Source: Onchocerca lupi
Taxonomy: Eukaryota > Nematoda > Chromadorea > Rhabditida > Onchocercidae
Direction: 5' to 3'
Length of the DNA: 64,000 nt
Assembly: GCA_028564675.1 (NCBI GenBank)
Contig: JAOVVO010000117.1
Coordinates: 1 to 64,000 of the forward strand
How positions within the stretch are numbered: position 1 is the first letter of the stretch; every line of letters starts with the position of its first letter. Below, piece after piece: positions 62,039-64,000 of the stretch. The position numbers were made by a program, and so were the translations under genes. The notes beneath the pieces are model-generated. The model was given only the letters and a program-made list of their open reading frames with translations, did no database searches and had not been told where the DNA came from.

Positions 62039-64000
62039 CTTGGTATGTTCATTTGCATGTGCATTACTGGTCCCCGCAGATTTTGTATATAGTGTAATCT
62101 TAGTCTGATTCAACACTTGAGACAAGGATTTGCGGTGATATAAAAGGGAATTTTTACAAGCCAAAGCGTCTGCCTGTTCATCTGATTGACTGTTCCCATT
62201 CAAATCTGCAATTTTTTTGCTGTAACTGCAAGAGCCAATCCATGTCAACAGTGATCTATTTGAAAGGAGAGGAATTAAATATTTTATGAATCTGCGGAGA
62301 AAATGAGGACGAGAACGACCATTAAGAATACAACTCCATGACAGAAACAACAGAATGAAAAATCAACTACCCGAGTCAAGGAAATCACGCCCAAATGTGA
62401 CAGCGTTTCATCTCAGTAGGATATTGAAAGACTTGACAGTTTTCGTAATTTAAGAATTATGAAAGAAAGATCTCGATGCTTACTTCCTTTATCGATGATT
62501 TTTGAAGCAGCCTTTAATAACGGATTTGTTTTCTTCAATAAAGTACTTTCACCATGCAATTCAGCTTTCTGGAAAGTAGTAGAAGTAGATTAGACAGTAT
62601 TAAGCCAAAAACGATAATAAACCTCGCAAACAAAACCTACCAGTTAATTTAGCTCCGATTTCTTCATATGATTTCTGTGATGTGAAGAACGTAGCCAACC
62701 AATATTCGAGTCAAATTGAAAAATAAATAAGTAGCTGAATAAATGATTACTTTTGTTTCTATTTTCCATTTCGATATTTCCCGACGTCTTTTACACATTT
62801 CGTCGTCATCAACTTCAATATTTTCTGCATCAATAGCAACATCATCCATTTCTTCATTTGCATTTTCATTTTCTGTTACACGTAATTTGAAGCGGAAAGT
62901 GCGATCTGTTTCTTCTGTGAGATCACCATCAATAAGAAGTTGATCTTTCCAATATAATAGCTTTCTATCTTCTTCATCCTGAATTTAGATAACTCCTTGA
63001 TTTCAATTTATTGACATCAAGATTATTCTGAGATCAATATTTAATAAAATCACGTTTATAAAAAGCAGAAAATTTCCAATTGAATTCTAGAGTTAATTCA
63101 AAAATAGAACGATAGCATGAAAAAGAATCTTGCTTGCTGCTGCTTTAACCATTGCTTATGAAGTTGTTCTCTGATCGTTTCATCGTCTGGAAGCTCATCA
63201 TTATCCCCTTCCTCAGCTTCATAAACATTCAGCTGATCCTCATCATCATTTTCATCACTTCCAACATCATCGCCAGACAATGAAGCTTCTTCATCAATAT
63301 ATTCGGATCTGAAATGGATTTGCTATGCACTCTATCTAGAATTAATCCCTCATATACAAGAAATGTAGAATATGAAAAAAATATAAACTTCAAAATCAAC
63401 TTCTTCGCTTTTTGTGCTCTTTCCAGTTTACGAAATATTTCTAATTCATCATCACTGGAATCTGCTTCCTCCACTCCTTCAACCTGCTGGTTCTAAAAAT
63501 GCCTTGTTTATATATTCTTGAGTAAATCAGCTTATAAAATGATAATTTTTGGTAAATTAGCTCTTGAAGTAATGATTGGGATCAAAATTTGCTGATCAAA
63601 AATACTATATATTCTGGCATTTTTGACCTGCAAATTGAATAAGCCTGAAATGGGCTGACTGTGCTAATCATATGAAGAAATATATCTGTAAGATAATGTT
63701 GCTCTAATTCAAAATCTAGAGAACGAAAAAATGTAACCTCATCATTTACTTCATCAATCGGCTCAATCACATTGCTCCTACGATCATCATCCTCATCACT
63801 GAATAAAAAACTGTGCTGCTTATTAACATTGAATTCATCACTTTCGTTTAGCAGTGCATTAACATCATCGATGCTATTTGTTTTCTTTTGGTTTGAGATA
63901 CTGCTAGTTTCAATGTCGTTCCTGTCGTCTGCTTCTAGATTACGAACATTTTTTATTGATTTTAGAGCATCTCTGTCTTCGTTATCTTCATCGCTATCAT
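62039..64000 (-). CDS. Claspin-like replication checkpoint mediator, 3' part
   Basis: Claspin couples stalled forks to Chk1 activation. The window holds its C-terminal portion; the 5' part lies beyond 64000. Well-supported exons in transcript order: 64000-63738 (very acidic, ends PIDEVNDE), 63492-63401 (SSDDELEIFRKLERAQKAKK), 63308-63134 (EYIDEEASLSGDDVGSDEND, then ELPDDETIREQLHKQWLKQQ) and 62978-62751 (DEEDRKLLYWKDQLLIDGDL, then FRFKLR and CKRRREISKWKIE). The order EEAxLSGxDVGSDE, ELPxDExIxxQ, (Y/L)xx(D/E)xYLxDGDL and a W-K-basic stretch is characteristic of claspin. Exons at 62674-62641 and about 62564-62484 probably follow. A further piece to 62039 (RSLLTWIGSCSYSKK to NEHTK) is in frame, but its acceptor is unresolved. 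A final exon near 61449-61380 is possible. The donor at 63133 is GC. Confidence 0.72.

Noticed and set aside
1..64000. CRISPR array, rRNA or intact tRNA genes
   Set aside because: No regularly spaced direct repeats, no rRNA-like blocks and no complete tRNA cloverleaf were seen by eye.

Overview
The window looks like nuclear DNA of a parasitic nematode, most probably a filarial worm. It is very AT-rich and its genes are broken into small exons with GT...TTTCAG introns. Several start codons sit directly behind a 3' splice-site consensus, as expected for spliced-leader trans-splicing. A decayed gene fragment inside one intron resembles an alphaproteobacterial (Wolbachia-type) exonuclease III. 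The genus is an inference; the nematode assignment rests on gene structure and protein resemblance judged by eye.

Layout: (1) 0.5-7.1 kb, a frameshifted relict and then an apparently intact copy of a seven-transmembrane receptor gene, same strand. (2) 7.1-19.4 kb, gene-poor AT-rich DNA with inverted repeats, a probable Pao/BEL-type retroelement remnant, an ankyrin-repeat remnant and a MITE-like element. (3) 19.5-30.8 kb, minus strand: the second-largest subunit of RNA polymerase I (20 exons) and, upstream of it, the 25-kDa subunit of cleavage factor Im (NUDT21 type); the two could form an operon. (4) 31.5-35.7 kb, plus strand: a cereblon orthologue (Lon-like plus CULT domain). (5) 36.6-37.4 kb, a large foldback repeat. 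(6) 38.3-40.5 kb, minus strand: an ER-targeted DnaJ protein of the DNAJB9/ERdj4 type. (7) 42.3-45.3 kb, plus strand: a mitochondrial carrier of the SLC25A42 (CoA) type. (8) 49.1-56.8 kb, plus strand: a 15-exon protein with three PWWP-like modules, each split by an intron at the same place; one of its introns holds the exonuclease III relict. (9) 59.6-60.8 kb, plus strand: ribosomal protein L32. (10) about 62.0-64.0 kb, minus strand: the 3' part of a claspin-like checkpoint gene that runs off the window.

Most intact genes are housekeeping functions: rRNA transcription, mRNA 3'-end processing, ubiquitin ligase substrate recognition, ER folding, mitochondrial cofactor import, translation and replication checkpoint. 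Exon models were built by hand from splice sites, reading phase and protein similarity. In the eight complete models every splice phase closes; the exceptions to consensus sites (two GC donors, one missing AG acceptor) are listed as findings. The claspin 3' end is only partly resolved. The strongest unusual signals are the endosymbiont-type gene fragment in the PWWP gene, the triplicated PWWP exon pair, pocket substitutions in cereblon, and several inverted-repeat elements.
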